Positions 12,083 through 23,810 of a stretch of 64,000 bases of DNA are shown here, in pieces (the first letter of the stretch is position 1; the number at the start of each line of letters is the position of its first letter). Made by a program: the position numbers and the translations under genes. The DNA is from Trichodelitschia bisporula. Its lineage: Eukaryota > Ascomycota > Dothideomycetes > Phaeotrichales > Phaeotrichaceae. The DNA is taken from contig ML996701.1 of the NCBI GenBank assembly GCA_010356995.1, positions 302,963 through 366,962 of the forward strand, given 5' to 3'. The notes beneath the pieces are model-generated. The model was not told where the DNA came from. It did not search any database and worked only from the letters and a program-made list of their open reading frames with translations.

Positions 12083-13602
12083 CACGGAAGATAGGAACAA
12101 CAGAAGGGATCGGTGTCGATGTGCAACGCTCAAACAGAGAGAAGTTTACGGAGTAATGAGAGCCGTGATGAAGACAGAATGAACGAAAGCTGGAGGTTTG
12201 CCTGCTGGCAGCTTGATGACGCGAGGACAGGGCGCGCCTCGGAAGCTGCAAGCTGCGGAGGCTGGTGGCAGGGGTTCAAGGGTCTGATGCGGGGTGCCGC
12301 AAGCCTTCCCGCCCCCATCAACATCGTGCCTGTTTCTAGCCGTTTAAGGAGAAGCGTGCCGATAAAGTTGTGACCCATCCCCACGCACAGACTCGGAGAC
12401 TTTGGAGCCATAACTTTTTGAAGTACTGAAGAAGTCAACGAGATCTCGCGGATTTTTCCAGTATTTGGGTACATTCAAAGGCGTCCAGGTCTCAGTCTAC
12501 TAGAACCGGGAGCACATGGCTAAATCTCCTGTGCCCTCAGTTTGTTGAAGTCGGGTGCTTCGTCGTCGTCGTTCGCCTAAAATGGCCTGCGAAGATCTGA
12601 TATCAGACTTTACTCTTCGCATCCAAGCCTCTAAAGGGCAAGCTGCAGCTTAACCCGGATGACGACATCCTGTAGACAGTTTATAGAGTGCTCGGGTAGC
12701 TGGAAGCGTATGCTTCGTAGTGGTTTCTTTATCTCATATTCAAAGGCGGTAGTTAACAAGGCTGAAGATATTCCTCAATGGACAACCTTCCAGCATATAC
12801 CACCGATGCTCACAAATCTAACTCGAGCCTGCATTGCGGTTTCCAAGACGACCTTCGTTTTCCCGTTTGAAGCATGACCCTTTGAGGAAAAAGTTGAACC
12901 CATCAATGCTCAATGCGACGTGCCGGACATATGTACGGCGATTCGGGCCGCATCAAAAGACGAAAGAAGTCGGGACGACGAGAATATGGAAGGTCATACT
13001 CTATGGGAGCAGTGCGGCTCTCTGGCGGACTCCCGAAAGACTGATAGCAAGGGCCGAGGAGCTGGAGCTTCTATCGGGGAAGGCCAAATTTTCTACACCC
13101 GAAAACCAGGCTAACTCTGACCATGCTCAAAGCGGCCGCATCAGGAGCAGGCCAACGGCTGGGTTGAGACCCTGGACGTATATCCTTTTAGTAGGGGTTA
13201 AGACCCTAATGAGCAAGCCTTACTGGGGAGTTGTCGTCTACTTTGACAGTGTTCGGAAGGTCTGGTATCGCGCAGGCAAATCTGATACGAAATCCCCCCC
13301 GATTTTGAAGAATCCAGATTCAGCAGATGGAATATTCCTTGATTGCAGTTTGATATCAACAAACATTTCAGCAAGGCGTACATGGCATTATGATCGTTCT
13401 CGCCTCGTATTGCTCTGTACTGTACTACCAGCAGGACTGATACAAATGTTGTGGGGTTCGAAACCTGGCCCGATTAGGAAAGAGTCAAGAGCTGTCAAAT
13501 CAATCTACAACCAAAACCACAACGCAAGATGCTCCCCAGACAAGATTCATATCCGAAGCCGTCAATCAGCAACCTCAATCCAATTAGCCAATCCCCGGAA
13601 CC
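12083..13602. other. Intergenic stretch without supported genes
   Basis: About 1.5 kb lies upstream of the M13 peptidase and downstream of the surface-protein gene. The longest frame (12834-13730, plus) has no recognisable domain, atypical composition, and overlaps the end of the surface-protein gene. I see no transposon ends or RNA gene. Confidence 0.5.
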
Positions 13603-14694
13603 CTACAACAACATCGCCAAACCCAACGGGACAGCAAGAGCCACGGCAACGAGGACAAGCACTCCCCGCTCAATACCGCCGCTCGTCCTCTGCCCCGCCG
13701 ACGCATTCCCACTACCCCCAAGCGGCGTAACCGTGGGCAGCTTGGAGCCAGACGCCGTTTTACTAGGGATCGATGGCGCACCCGAGAGGCGCGTGGCCGC
13801 ATACGGCCCATCAGAAGTAATCGTCTGAATCTTGTTGACGAACGAGCTGGCCGCGTCAGCCGAGTTGGTCGCAAAGGCCGAGATGATGGTATGGGTAGAA
13901 ACGGTCGTGGAAGTCACTGTCGAGGCCTCGATCCTTATGTCGTAGGTGTAGTAGTAAGAGTAGTAAAACCTGAGGGGTTAGCCGCTGTGCGAGAGTGGAG
14001 GTGAAGAATATCTACCAGGTGAGCGTGTAGTAGTAGTACTTGAGCGTCGGGGTGTCATCGTCATTCGTGAAAGGCGTCGGGGACGGCACCTTAGGCGTAG
14101 TCGTCGTGCCCCCCGCCGTCGGGTTCACAACGGTTCCGCCGCCGGACCCGCCGCCTCCACCGCCCAGGGGACTGCATTTGAAGCCTGCGGTGCAAGAGTA
14201 GCCGTTCGGGCAGCAACCGCCGTCGGTGCAGCAGTAGTTCCCCTAGAGCTGGGTAAGCAATGCTGACCAGAAATTTCACGAGCGGGTAACGAACAGAGTT
14301 GCAATAGGACCCGCTACTACAGCAGGTGGCCGCAAGCGGCGCACAACCTGAGTTGCCTGTTTGAGAATGTCAGTCTTGTCGCGACGAGGTTGTCTTGCGC
14401 AAGGTATCCGTACCGCAGCATTTCTTGTCGCTGGTGCAATAGCCGGTCGTACAGCACACGCTCGAGCTGCTGGGAGCGCACACCCCGTTGGGGCAGGTAT
14501 CTAATGGTATTAGTCCTGAGCAGAGCGTGACAGAGCAGTAACATACAGTTCGCGCACTGGCGGCGGAGCAGATTCCTCAACGAGCGCGGATTAACCGACG
14601 TTCCCTGGACCTCGCTAGCCTGCTTCACGCGATCGATATCTTGCGCAAACGCAGCAGTGGCTAGCAAGAGCCAAATATTAAGTTGGAGCTTCAT
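13603..14694 (-). CDS. Cys-rich secreted surface protein, Tyr-rich, hydrophobic C-terminus
   Basis: Five exons: 14694-14547, 14500-14414, 14356-14295, 14242-14016 and 13969-13603 (introns 46-57 bp), giving 296 aa. A signal peptide (MKLQLNIWLLLATAAFAQ) is followed by a domain of Cys-Cys doublets with spacing like CCTTGYC, KKCCG, TCCSSGSYC and CCTDGGCC. Next come a Gly-rich linker, a Thr/Pro stretch and a Tyr-rich segment with KYYYY and YYSYYY. A Ser/Thr-rich stalk leads to a hydrophobic end (VLVLVAVALAVPLGLAMLL), which fits a GPI signal or a membrane anchor. The pattern matches cell-wall or plasma-membrane anchored proteins common in Pezizomycotina, but I know no function. Exon edges follow from frame and Cys continuity. 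Confidence 0.8.
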
Positions 14695-16179
14695 GGTGAT
14701 TCGGATATTATATTGAAAGTTGCTCTGAACCCCAGGGGCAAGGCTGTGGTCTAAGTATTCCCATGCTCCCCCCCACAACGCCGCGGGCCTCCCCACAGAA
14801 ACGCTGCATCGCCCGTTGGCAAGGCTGAATGCAATTGTGATTTCCTCGCGTTCCTCCTTTTCCTGCTAGGATCATGGTCGGCCATTCGTATTGGACCGCA
14901 GCAACTGGCAAATGACGCAGCCACCGCCAAGAGGAGGCTGCAGCGACATCTCCTTGGTACGAGCACAACATTGCATCGGTAATATCTAGATGTTGAGTAT
15001 CGTGTACTACTGACCGCCAGCATGAAAAGCGAAAAAATCGCGCCTAGATGTGCAATAGATAACGTCGTCTTGAAGAAAGCGAGCCTGAAACCGAGGAATC
15101 GCATTACCCGTTGGCCGGCGCTTTAACTCTCTCTGTCAATCACTTCGTATTCCATCGGAGAATGAGCTTGGCTCGTGTTGATGCAGGGCGTAAACGGCCA
15201 TGTACTCGGCCGCAAAAGCAAAGTCAACAAAGATTCAAATTATCAAAGCAGCCTCACATGGTATATTGCAGGAGCTTCTGGTGTTGAAACATGAGTCGGC
15301 ACACGAAAGGATCTCGTTGCCTGAAGGCGTCGTGCCACGACCTCGATCGTGAAAGCCTCGAGCTTGGCAGGGAGATAGTGATGGTCTATTCATAGCTCTC
15401 CAGTGACATCCGGCTTTGACCAGCCACGGGTATCACAGCGTCCTGTCCTTGCGGCTCGGCTTGATCCTATCAGAGATTGGAATGGCTGCGAGTACAATGG
15501 GAAATGGCCAAGACCGGGAAACAAGTCCGGCCGTTGGTCTGGGCCTGACGCCCGTCATCGGAGCGTGGTTAACGGTCACTCAGGAGAGTTGCAATGTTTT
15601 GGATGAGGGGGGAAATCTTCGTGCTTAATAGACGGAGCTTGAATATGTGTGGGGCTAGACATTGCGCGAGGCTTGATATCCTTTGGATTGACAATCCGAA
15701 AAGCAGGAGCTGCTTTCCTCGAGATCGAGAAGGCAGGAATAGAGCTTTCTGTATCGAAACCAGAAGAAGCACCATGACGCTAGGAATCGGTCACTAGAGG
15801 CATCATCGGTTAGAACGGAGTTCTAGAGACACGGGGCTGCCGAATGGACGGCTGTAGCTGCATTCAGCATTGGTCAGAATCAAAAGAATTACCAGGGAAT
15901 TGGAAGTCGCCCAGAGTTGCCAGGCAGTTCAGAAACTTTCTCAACCACCCTCATCTCATAATGCAATTACGATGCTATTCAATCCTCCCAGGGCCAATCG
16001 CTACAAACGCCGCGGTGTTGTACAGATATCTCGGCGCACGCTCTGACTCGTCTATATGTAGTATCGTTGGTTCTGTGTCGCGGACCAGTCAGGCTAGAGT
16101 TGCACTCTAGCGGGTGGATTAACCAGAGAGCTGTGGAACAACACATCGCCTTTAATCACCATGTCTACTTGGTGCCGGT
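14695..16179. other. Intergenic stretch without supported genes
   Basis: This is the upstream region of the surface-protein gene and the downstream region of the b5 reductase gene. A minus-strand frame at 15104-14751 begins with a hydrophobic stretch (MRFLGFRLAFFK) but then degenerates into low-complexity sequence without a convincing splice pattern. Nothing else is supported. Confidence 0.5.
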
Positions 16180-17222
16180 TTAGAAGCAGAAGACCTGATC
16201 CTCGAGCTTGCTGACGGCCTTGGCCTTTTGGAAACCCAGAGACTCGGTCGCCTTCTTCATAGCAGAGATCATCGGCGGCGGCCCGCAGAGCAGAAGCTTC
16301 ATATCCGAAGCCGGCGTGGGGAGTCTCTCCTAGAGTACATGTCAGCACATCTCTGCCGCGACCACGTAAGGCATACCTTGATCATATCCGCCGTCACGAA
16401 GCCAACGCCACCGGTCCAGCCCACGGGGGGGTTATTCAGGACATAGTAGACGCGGAACTTCGGGTCATCCTTGGCCAGCTGGTCCAGATCCTCCTTCAGC
16501 AGAATGTCCTCGGGATTCACGTTCGCAAAGATGAGGTCGATCTCTGTGCGGTCACCCTCCTCGCGGCCGCGCACGATCGCGCGGATGATCTGCAGCATGG
16601 GAGTGATACCGGTTCCACCGGCGATCATGCCGAGGCAACGCACCATGTTGGGCGTATACACCATGGCACCGCGCGGGCCCTTGATCTTCATGGTATCCCC
16701 GATGCGAAGCTGCGCGACGTGCTTGCTGATGTTGCCAGTAGGGTACGACTTAATGAGCAGGTCGATGTAGCCGGGAGTTTCATCGGACGAGATGGGTGTG
16801 TACGAGCGGGTCACCTCCTTGCCGTTGATCGTGGCATTGAGTGAGATGTGCTGGCCGATAGGGAGGCCCAGAATGTCGGTCGGGTTCGGGAGGGAGAAGC
16901 GGTAGCTGGAATGTTAGCGGAATACATGACACCTAGGAGAACCATACATTGCGGTATTGTGCGACAGAATGGTCTTCTCCTTGAGAGGGAACTCCTGGAA
17001 TTCACCAGGCTTCAGAACCGAGCGCACACCTGCACTGTTAGCAGTGTCTCCAGCGTGCAGAGCTGTGTGCTTACGGTTGATGTACACTTTCCACGATCCC
17101 AGAGCCACCGCAACGGCCACCGCGTATGGCAGCCATTCACTCTTGATGATGTATATGCCGAAGATCAGGAGCGCCGAAGGGATGTATATGCCCTGGACGT
17201 ACTGGGTTGCGAGAAACGACAT
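16180..17222 (-). CDS. NADH-cytochrome b5 reductase
   Basis: FAD flavoprotein that passes electrons from NADH to cytochrome b5 for desaturation, sterol and related reactions on the ER or outer mitochondrial membrane. Four exons: 17222-17075, 17029-16948, 16905-16377 and 16329-16180 (introns 45, 42 and 47 bp), giving 302 aa, close to the usual ~310. An N-terminal hydrophobic anchor covers about residues 10-45. RSYTPIS (110-116) is the FAD-binding motif, GGTGITPM (173-180) binds NADH, and CGPPPM (from 268) is the C-terminal nucleotide-binding motif. The protein ends EDQVFCF, as in Cbr1 homologues. The anchor fits CBR1 better than MCR1, which has a mitochondrial presequence. The start lies 566 bp from that of the divergent DUF3605 gene. 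Confidence 0.93.
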
Positions 17223-17788
17223 GGCGAATGGAGGACCCTGTTGGGTTGCGACAGGTGTTCGGGGGTGAACTTAGGGACCTGTTCTCGGTAATGATGAGGC
17301 CTCAATTGCACTTAGGTCGTGACGGTTTCTAGGAAAAGGATACGGATGTACACGGGTGGTGCCGGAACTTAAAGAATAATGGAGGCGCAAGGTGTCGTGT
17401 TGGACGTTGGGAAAATGGCGTCAAGCTACCCGTGGCGCCTCTCGCAGCTTTTTACTTCCCGAATCGCGCAACAAATCCGAGCGCGACTCTCTTATCGATA
17501 AGAACGGCCAACAGAACAACGGTCAACAACAACGTTGCAGTCATCCCGGTTGGTTATTCTTCTTCAAGAAGATAACGTATGTAGCAATCTACGATACTCG
17601 TATTATCATACTGCAGCCCTGATCGGGTCCTCGTCGAAATCATGGTACACTATTTAAGGTGAAGTCTGCCTAAATGTAGAGTGTACGTATGCCACCCCTC
17701 GAGGACCTTGTATAAAAACGCCCCGACTTTCTAGTTCTACAGTACCTCCAAGTTCCTCGCTTTCTTATCTGAAGAATCGGCCATTTCG
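17223..17788. promoter_or_regulatory. Divergent promoter, CBR1 / DUF3605 gene
   Basis: The 566 bp between the two divergent start codons must hold both promoters. A TATAAAA sequence is visible near 17711, about 80 bp before the DUF3605 ATG. No operator can be named. Confidence 0.4.
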
Positions 17789-18494
17789 ATGTCGCCTGTC
17801 CAGCGTCTAAAAATGGAAAAGAGCATCATCAACGATGTTCCCTTTGAACGCACCGACCGAGAGAAGAAGATTCTCTCCCAAACGGACGAGGAATACCATT
17901 TCCTGACATGGGATGACCTCAAGTCCATCATCGGTACTCTTTACCCACCTATTAGAGAGCGCCGACTGAATAACCCTAGCCAATAATGATCTGGACCTTT
18001 TGACCCGTCTTCCATCGCAACTGTGTGCGTACATGGAATGGGGAGCCGCCATGAAGCAGGAGTACGGGAGCATGACCAACCACCTTCTGAAAACCCGTCT
18101 CCATTGGGAGCCACTCCCTCCAGCATCGCCGTCAGATCCTCCCGTCTTCAACGTCCGTGATCCAACGCCTTTTCGGCACAGAGATGACTACCTGATCCTT
18201 CGAAATAACTGGCCGTACGGCCTCGCTCCCGGCATCAAGCATCTGGTAATATGGCTGAAGCCACGACTGCCGGTAGATGAAGAGATAGGTGCGATTACGG
18301 AGGAGGGACGAAAAATGGTGGAAGACTTTCTTGCTCGGGAGGTGATCGCTAAACTGGGTATAAAGGGGCAGGACCGGATACTCTGGTTCAAGAACTGGAC
18401 GGTTAGGCAGTCCATCCGGGGCGTTGAACATGTGCATTTGCTGCTGCGGGATGTTGATGAAGCAAATTTGGCGGTCATATTAGATGAGAAATGA
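17789..18494 (+). CDS. DUF3605 protein, GIG1-like (GlcNAc-induced family)
   Basis: Two exons, 17789-17933 and 17980-18494 (46-bp intron ending in an AACCCTAG acceptor), giving 219 aa. The sequence follows the DUF3605 pattern: TWDDLKSII, then LLTRLPSQLCAYMEW, KQEYGS, ILRNNWPYGLAPGIKHLVIW, LWFKNWTVRQSIRGVEHVHL. In Candida albicans the founder Gig1 is induced by N-acetylglucosamine; its biochemical role is unknown. No signal peptide is seen, so a cytosolic or nuclear protein is likely. A stop codon lies in frame upstream of the ATG. The gene converges on the annexin gene, 170 bp away. Confidence 0.88.
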
Positions 18495-18664
18495 ACATAA
18501 AGGTATGCTAGATGGCTCTTGCATAAGCATTCATTGAAGTTGTCCTAATCTAAGGTTTGGCTAAAAAAACGGGTCTCAACATAATGATGACCCGATCCAA
18601 ACATCGCAAACTCCATCGAGGGTATCGACCTCAAAGCACCGACGTATAACCTCTCTTTCTGTTC

Positions 18665-20044
18665 TTACACGCACAAAGCAACCATCAGATTCCGGTAGTC
18701 GCCGCTGGTCTCACCCTTGATCCTCGCCGGCAGGTCCTTGCTGTAGAACTTCTTGTATGCAAGCCCAACTTGGTGCATGTGGGCCCGATTCCAGTGAGCC
18801 CTCACCATCCGGGTGACGAGAAGCTGATCCTTGGTACCCAAGCCCTTCATGCTCTCCTCAAGTTGGTCCGCATCACTCTTAATGGGGTCGACTGCGCGAG
18901 CCAGCATCAGCCGCAACGCATCCCTCATATGTCCGCTGAACTCCTTCTTTAGCACGTCGTCCAACAACTTCCGATACTTCTCCTTGTACCGCAAGTTGAT
19001 GGCGCGCAGCATGCCGTTCGACGAGAATGCGAAGACCTGGCTGACTACGTCCTGGTTTGCGCCAAACTTTGTGCCCTCGGTGGCTTGCTGCAAGCGGTCC
19101 ACATCCCGCTCGACCTCATGCGGCAGCACCGGTGCAGATTCCTCCGCACGCCGCACCTCGAGCACGTACTCGAACAGACGTTCTGTCTTCAGCGACAAGT
19201 CCTCCTTCACCTCGCGCGCCATGTCTTTCCCGAATACTTGAGTGTAGCAGTTCTTAATGGCGCGCATGTCGGCATTCGTCCGGCCCAGAAGGACGTCGTT
19301 GAGGATAGCCTCTTTTGTCCCCAGGCCCCGGATCGAAAAGTCTACAAGATACGCGTCCTGAAGCAGAGGTCCACGTGCCAGCGCTAGCAATCCATCGCGG
19401 AAGTATCCGCTCGTCTCCTTCTCAAGATCTTTGATAAGCGAGCGTCGGAAGCGGTCATCATAGGTGTGACGCAGCTTGAGCATGTGTGGCGCATCGGGTA
19501 CGGCGGCGAGCACCTGAATCAGCTTCGCCTCGTTGGTGCCGAAACCCTTCATTGCGTCGCGCAGATCTGCGGCCTGGGCGTTCATATCGGTCATGGGGAG
19601 AGCTTGAGGATCGTAACCCGGGGAGGGAGGGAGCGGTGGCCCGCCGTACGGCGCACCCATTGGGGGACCGCCCATCGGAGGCGCACCGTATTGTCCCTGG
19701 GGAGGGCCTTGAGGTGGATATCCTCCTGGAGCGGCATTGTAGGGCGGCTGTCCGGGGTATGGCTGCTGTTGCGGGGGATAGCCTCCTTGCGGAGGATAGC
19801 CGCCTTGCGGAGGATACTGCTGAGGTGGGGCGCCGTGCGGTGCCTGTTGGGGAGGATATGGGGATGTTGACTGCGATGGGTAGCCGCCTTGCGGAGGATA
19901 GCCTCCTTGTGGAGGATAACCGCCTTGCTGAGGATATTGCTGATAGCCTTGACCGTAAGGTGGCTCTGTCAAATCGTTAGTATGTGCTGAGGACCTCGCG
20001 GTTCGCTTCCACTTACGGCCCTGATGCGGCGGATAGTAGGACAT
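18665..20044 (-). CDS. Annexin with Pro/Gln/Gly/Tyr-rich N-terminus
   Basis: Calcium-dependent phospholipid-binding protein. Two exons, 20044-20017 and 19965-18665; the 51-bp intron has a clear TACTAAC-type branch site. The product is 442 aa, starting [16 protein letters not shown]. Residues ~10-150 are repeats of GGYPPQ and related units, which are disordered. The rest holds four annexin repeats, visible as [41 protein letters not shown] and [14 protein letters not shown]. The GxGT loops of repeats 1, 2 and 4 are intact for type II calcium binding, while repeat 3 has GANQ. The repeat-rich N-terminus is typical of fungal annexins such as the ANXC group and may mediate self-association. The N-terminal DNA is itself a tandem repeat (19725-19960). 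Confidence 0.95.
   Translation of the reverse strand: MSYYPPHQGRKWKRTARSSAHTNDLTEPPYGQGYQQYPQQGGYPPQGGYPPQGGYPSQSTSPYPPQQAPHGAPPQQYPPQGGYPPQGGYPPQQQPYPGQPPYNAAPGGYPPQGPPQGQYGAPPMGGPPMGAPYGGPPLPPSPGYDPQALPMTDMNAQAADLRDAMKGFGTNEAKLIQVLAAVPDAPHMLKLRHTYDDRFRRSLIKDLEKETSGYFRDGLLALARGPLLQDAYLVDFSIRGLGTKEAILNDVLLGRTNADMRAIKNCYTQVFGKDMAREVKEDLSLKTERLFEYVLEVRRAEESAPVLPHEVERDVDRLQQATEGTKFGANQDVVSQVFAFSSNGMLRAINLRYKEKYRKLLDDVLKKEFSGHMRDALRLMLARAVDPIKSDADQLEESMKGLGTKDQLLVTRMVRAHWNRAHMHQVGLAYKKFYSKDLPARIKGETSGDYRNLMVALCV
19725..19960 (-). repeat. Coding tandem repeat of the annexin N-terminus
   Basis: Degenerate 18-bp units encode GGYPPQ with variants. Copy number is likely to vary between strains, since the units are nearly identical and in frame. 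Confidence 0.75.
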
Positions 20045-21907
20045 TATGTTCTGGATAGGATAAGAACTCGACGTCGTAATATGGCCAATTGGCAATGCTA
20101 TGCAGCGCTTTCAAAAGCTGTAAATCTTTTAGGACAAGCTAGGTCTTATAAAATATGTGAGGGGCGCGGAGATGGCTGTGGAGGGGCAAGGGTGTACCTC
20201 CTGACGTGATGGAAGGGGCTGTGCGGGGTTACGTCAACCCTATCGCACCTTAGGACGATGACACAGCCTCACGTCGGATATGGACGCCGAGGCACTTCGA
20301 GCTTGGAAGGATGCGTGCTAAGTGTTTAGTTACATATATACTCCGTATCCGACTCGGCGCACTTCGCCAGCATTCTTGATTCCTCGTTCCGGAGACCCGA
20401 GCGGCATGCGAAGTCGGAAAATGGTGGATACAGACCGCCTTCAACGAGGCTGCGTCGTTTTCAGGGCACTGTAGGATCAAGATGAGATTTCTCAGTGGGC
20501 TCGTTGTTCACGGAATCGAACCGGCCGCGTCGGCGCGTACCGAAGAGTTTGACGAAGGGAGCGCTGATCTTTAGAACTAGGCGGCGATGGCGGGGAGCTT
20601 TGACGAGCACAGCCACACCCCATCTTGATGACTGGCCGATAGCCACAAAAGCTGACCCCAACCATCGTCCGAGAGACCTGGGACCTTGGGCCGCAACTAC
20701 TGCGTACATACTGTAGGCTTACCGCTGTGGTTCACCGGACCGCCCAAAGATTTGGGCAATGGAGATGAGACGGTGATACCAACCCAACGGAAGACGGATG
20801 AAGCGCGACCGAACTGAAGCAAAACTCCGCGGTGGAAATCCGGCACGAGGCTTTGCCACTATCCTAAAACACCATCGTCACTTGCGTCGTCACCAGGCAG
20901 GCCACACTCTCCTACCAATCTCCAAGTCATTACGTATATCGAACATGCGGCTCTGTAATCAGAATGAAGTTCTGCTCGCTCAACCGGACACCACAACAAC
21001 AATCGCAGGACACAACGATCAGTAACGAATCACTCACTCCGGAAATTGCAACACATATCGTACACCAAACCCCTAAATCAGTAAACTCGCGTTCGAACAA
21101 CAACAAGCTTCTCAAGGTCCAGAGTTCTGCCACGCGTCGCGATTCTGGCCACAAGCCCAACGTTCGGTCCTTGTACACCCGTCGGTCATGACCTTGTCAC
21201 ACACAATCGTCTTCTAGTGTCTAGTAGGGAACGTGGGCTTTGTTAAGAGACGCGATAACGTCTGATTTTGCTAGGAAGCAACATCTGGAAACTCGGTCAA
21301 TTCAAGCCGCTGGAAGTGCAAAGCAGGACCTTACCACTTCCATGATGACGCCCCTGAGATTGTACAGGCGTAGGTGAAATGAAGTTGTCCCCCAACGTAC
21401 CATGCTGCTGGATATCCTCCTGCATACAACGGTTCTGGAAATGCTAGCCTTCGGCCATCGACATGAGCTGGATTCCGATTAAACCAAGCTCTCTTTGAAA
21501 CTCCGGCTTGGAAATGGCCCATCGCATCTTTCACTACTCGTACATCTGATCTTAACCTTTTCTCGCCATCTTCGTGCTAACCTGGGCGGCCTTTTTTGAA
21601 GTCCAATCCTGCCCGGCTTCTAGACTGGTACATTCGCGGCCGACCCTAACTGCGGGTACCGGGACCCCACATTGAACCACGGATATGCGCAGCTCTCCTA
21701 TCACAGACCCACAGGTAATGGCCTTCCATTTCAGATCGACCGCTGGCCGAGTCCAGTTCCCATAGTAGATACCCTGTTACCATCATGTATCGGGCACTAA
21801 TGCTACCGACTCAACAGCAAAGAACCCCCGAGTCCACAGCGTCGATTGCTCACTCAAGCTCATGATTGAACTCACACAACCTGCCACCAGTCCTGGATAG
21901 CTGCAAC
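20045..21907. other. Long intergenic region
   Basis: About 1.9 kb separates the divergent annexin and membrane-protein genes. All frames are short. A GGTTCGATTCC string on the minus strand at 20512-20522 resembles a tRNA B box, but the T-stem does not pair. No other feature is supported. Confidence 0.5.
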
Positions 21908-23026
21908 ATGCGAGATATCAAGGTCCCCCTTCGGGTTGTCCAAAATGCCTTCTGCGTTATCTCGCTACTGTGCGCTGCCGTTACTGCATGCCACCCCCAA
22001 TATGAGTTGCCGGGCTTTGGCCACGACAAGCACTTCCTTTACTACCTTCCAACAGTAAGTAGATGGACAATGGCTCTCGCAAAGGTTGCTAATTCCGAGA
22101 ACTAGATGGTTGCCACCATAATATGGAATCTCGTGAACATCGGATACGTTATGACGAAGCGGTTCATGCCGTGCGTCGCCAACGCTATCCTCCATTTCAT
22201 CCTTATCTGCTCCACAGCATTGGTCGGGAGTGTCTTCGGCTACGCAACTGTCCAGTCGTATAGCAAGCTCAGGACCGACATGTATGCCGTCCAGGCCGAA
22301 GGTGCCCACAATGTCAAGGCCACGAATGGCACGAAAATCTGGGTGACCCCTGAAAACATTGCCACCTGTCCGGCATTTACATCTTGTGCCGCGCAACAGC
22401 GATGGGAGACGCTGGCGCACCGTCGGATAAAGGCTGACCTTGTCGGATATGCTTTTGTCGGTGCCGTTTGGTATGCCCCAGCCAAACTGTGACCGTCTCG
22501 TGGGTGCTAATATTGCAGCATAATCCACATCATCTTCTTCGCCTGGTTCTGCTACGATGGCCTCCTCAACTCTAAACGCCGCCGCTCATTCCAAATCTCG
22601 TCCCAGATCTCGTCCCCATCCTCTTCTCAACAGGGTCAATCCACATATCCCCGGTTCCCCAAAATCATCAAGACGCGGCGCATCGGTGGGAAGGACGTCG
22701 TGATCTCCGAGCCGGTGCTCATATCCTCGCCGTGGACCACATCGCAGCACTCTCTCGCAGCCAGTGATATGTTCAAGGTGGAAGACGACAGCGACCGCGA
22801 CATCGGCGTGTTTGAGCACAGCGACCACAACGGGCGTTTCTGTCCGCAGATACGGGACTTCGGGCATGAGAATGGGCCCGTTACTGCGGCGGCGGGGCCG
22901 ATGGTGTCGAGGAACCCCATGCGCTCGTACTTGCCAGCTGCGCCGCGGAGAAGTAGGGCGAGTAGGGGGTACAGTTTGCTCGGAGCATTTCCGATGCCGC
23001 CGCGGTCACCTCGTCCTGCGATGTAG
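21908..23026 (+). CDS. Four-helix membrane protein, MARVEL-like topology
   Basis: Three exons: 21908-22054, 22106-22470 and 22519-23026 (introns 51 and 48 bp), giving 339 aa. Hydrophobic segments lie near residues 9-30, 45-68, 77-101 and 146-168, and a long hydrophilic, Ser- and Arg-rich cytoplasmic tail follows. The loop between helices 3 and 4 holds two Cys (ATCPAFTSC). Four helices with both ends cytoplasmic resemble the MARVEL-like proteins of ascomycetes, but no diagnostic motif lets me assign the family. The first exon could begin upstream at 21866 if a longer N-terminus is used; the ATG at 21908 gives a better balance of charge before helix 1. Confidence 0.75.
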
Positions 23027-23374
23027 GGCGAGCTGGGGGTGGAGGGGGTTAACAGACGCGTAAGATGTGGAATGACTTAGATGAGGAGTTGGGCGGTATG
23101 GTTGGGTCTGGTGCGGCTTAGAGTCAGTATTCCGACGCCTATAGAACAGTAATAGTGGTTGCTTGGCTGATGAAGTGAAGAAAGCGCTGCTGCCTGGAGG
23201 TCTCAAGGAATGCTGATTCAAATCGCGCCGGGAGTTCGTCAGCCCTAGAGAGCTTGGGAGTTCTAATTGAAGTTCTCAATGCGGAAATCCCGCCATCTAA
23301 GAAGCGCCGGTGATGCAGAAGAGTTGTACTGAATTGAAAGGGTATGCAAAACGGTTCCCAACCACAGGCCCTTC
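23027..23374. other. Short intergenic region between convergent genes
   Basis: This 348-bp stretch holds the 3' ends of the membrane-protein gene and the small secreted-protein gene. Nothing else is seen. Confidence 0.5.
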
Positions 23375-23810
23375 CTATTTACCATTCATTGTCGGGATAT
23401 CGCCAAACGGATCATCTATCACCGTCCCAGTGCCCGCCGAGTCGATACATCCGCGCTTGCTGAACGCCTCAAACGAGCAAGCCTCCGAATCGGCACAGCT
23501 CGCCTCCATGCACTTCCTACACGCCGGCGCGCACTCCTTCCCGTACGTTGTGAACCCACCGCCCATGAAGTACGACAGCCGACAGATCTCGTAGCCCTGA
23601 ACCAATTGGCAGCAGCCGTCCGTACCGTTGTTGTTGAAGCAGCAGCCGCTGCACACGGTGTTGGGTGGTGGCGGGCCGGGGAAGGCTGGGCGGATGTCGG
23701 AAACCCAGGCATCTGCAAAGGGTCAGGATGAGGCGAAGGACGTGTGGGGGCAGCTTACTTGTGCTGAATATGCTGATGAGCCAGCAGAGCGCGATGAAGA
23801 GGGGCTTCAT
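23375..23810 (-). CDS. Small Cys-rich secreted protein
   Basis: Two exons, 23810-23759 and 23712-23375 (46-bp intron), giving 129 aa. Residues 1-19 (MKPLFIALCWLISIFSTNA) form a signal peptide. The mature protein is short and Cys-rich, with CSGCCFNNNGTDGCC followed by single Cys at spaced intervals (CAPACRKCMEASC, EACSF, RGC). It has no membrane anchor, so it should be released. Size and Cys content fit fungal effector-like or hydrophobic-surface secreted proteins, but no family is recognised. The N-terminal signal and the clean splice are what support it. Confidence 0.72.

Noticed and set aside
13445-13475. Possible tRNA T arm (GGTTCGAAACC)
   Set aside because: The stem pairs for only two to three bases and no cloverleaf can be drawn upstream.
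12834-13730. 298-codon plus-strand open frame
   Set aside because: No domain, signal or splice context. It overlaps the well-supported last exon of the surface-protein gene on the opposite strand.
14751-15104. Minus-strand frame starting with a hydrophobic stretch
   Set aside because: The first 30 residues resemble a signal peptide, but the remainder is low-complexity and no intron restores a sensible protein.
19466-19980. Plus-strand frames opposite the annexin repeats
   Set aside because: Antisense of the GGYPPQ repeat; no independent support.
20512-20522. tRNA B-box-like string on the minus strand
   Set aside because: GGTTCGATTCC matches the B box, but the flanking bases form only three T-stem pairs, and no A box or acceptor stem lies at the expected distance.
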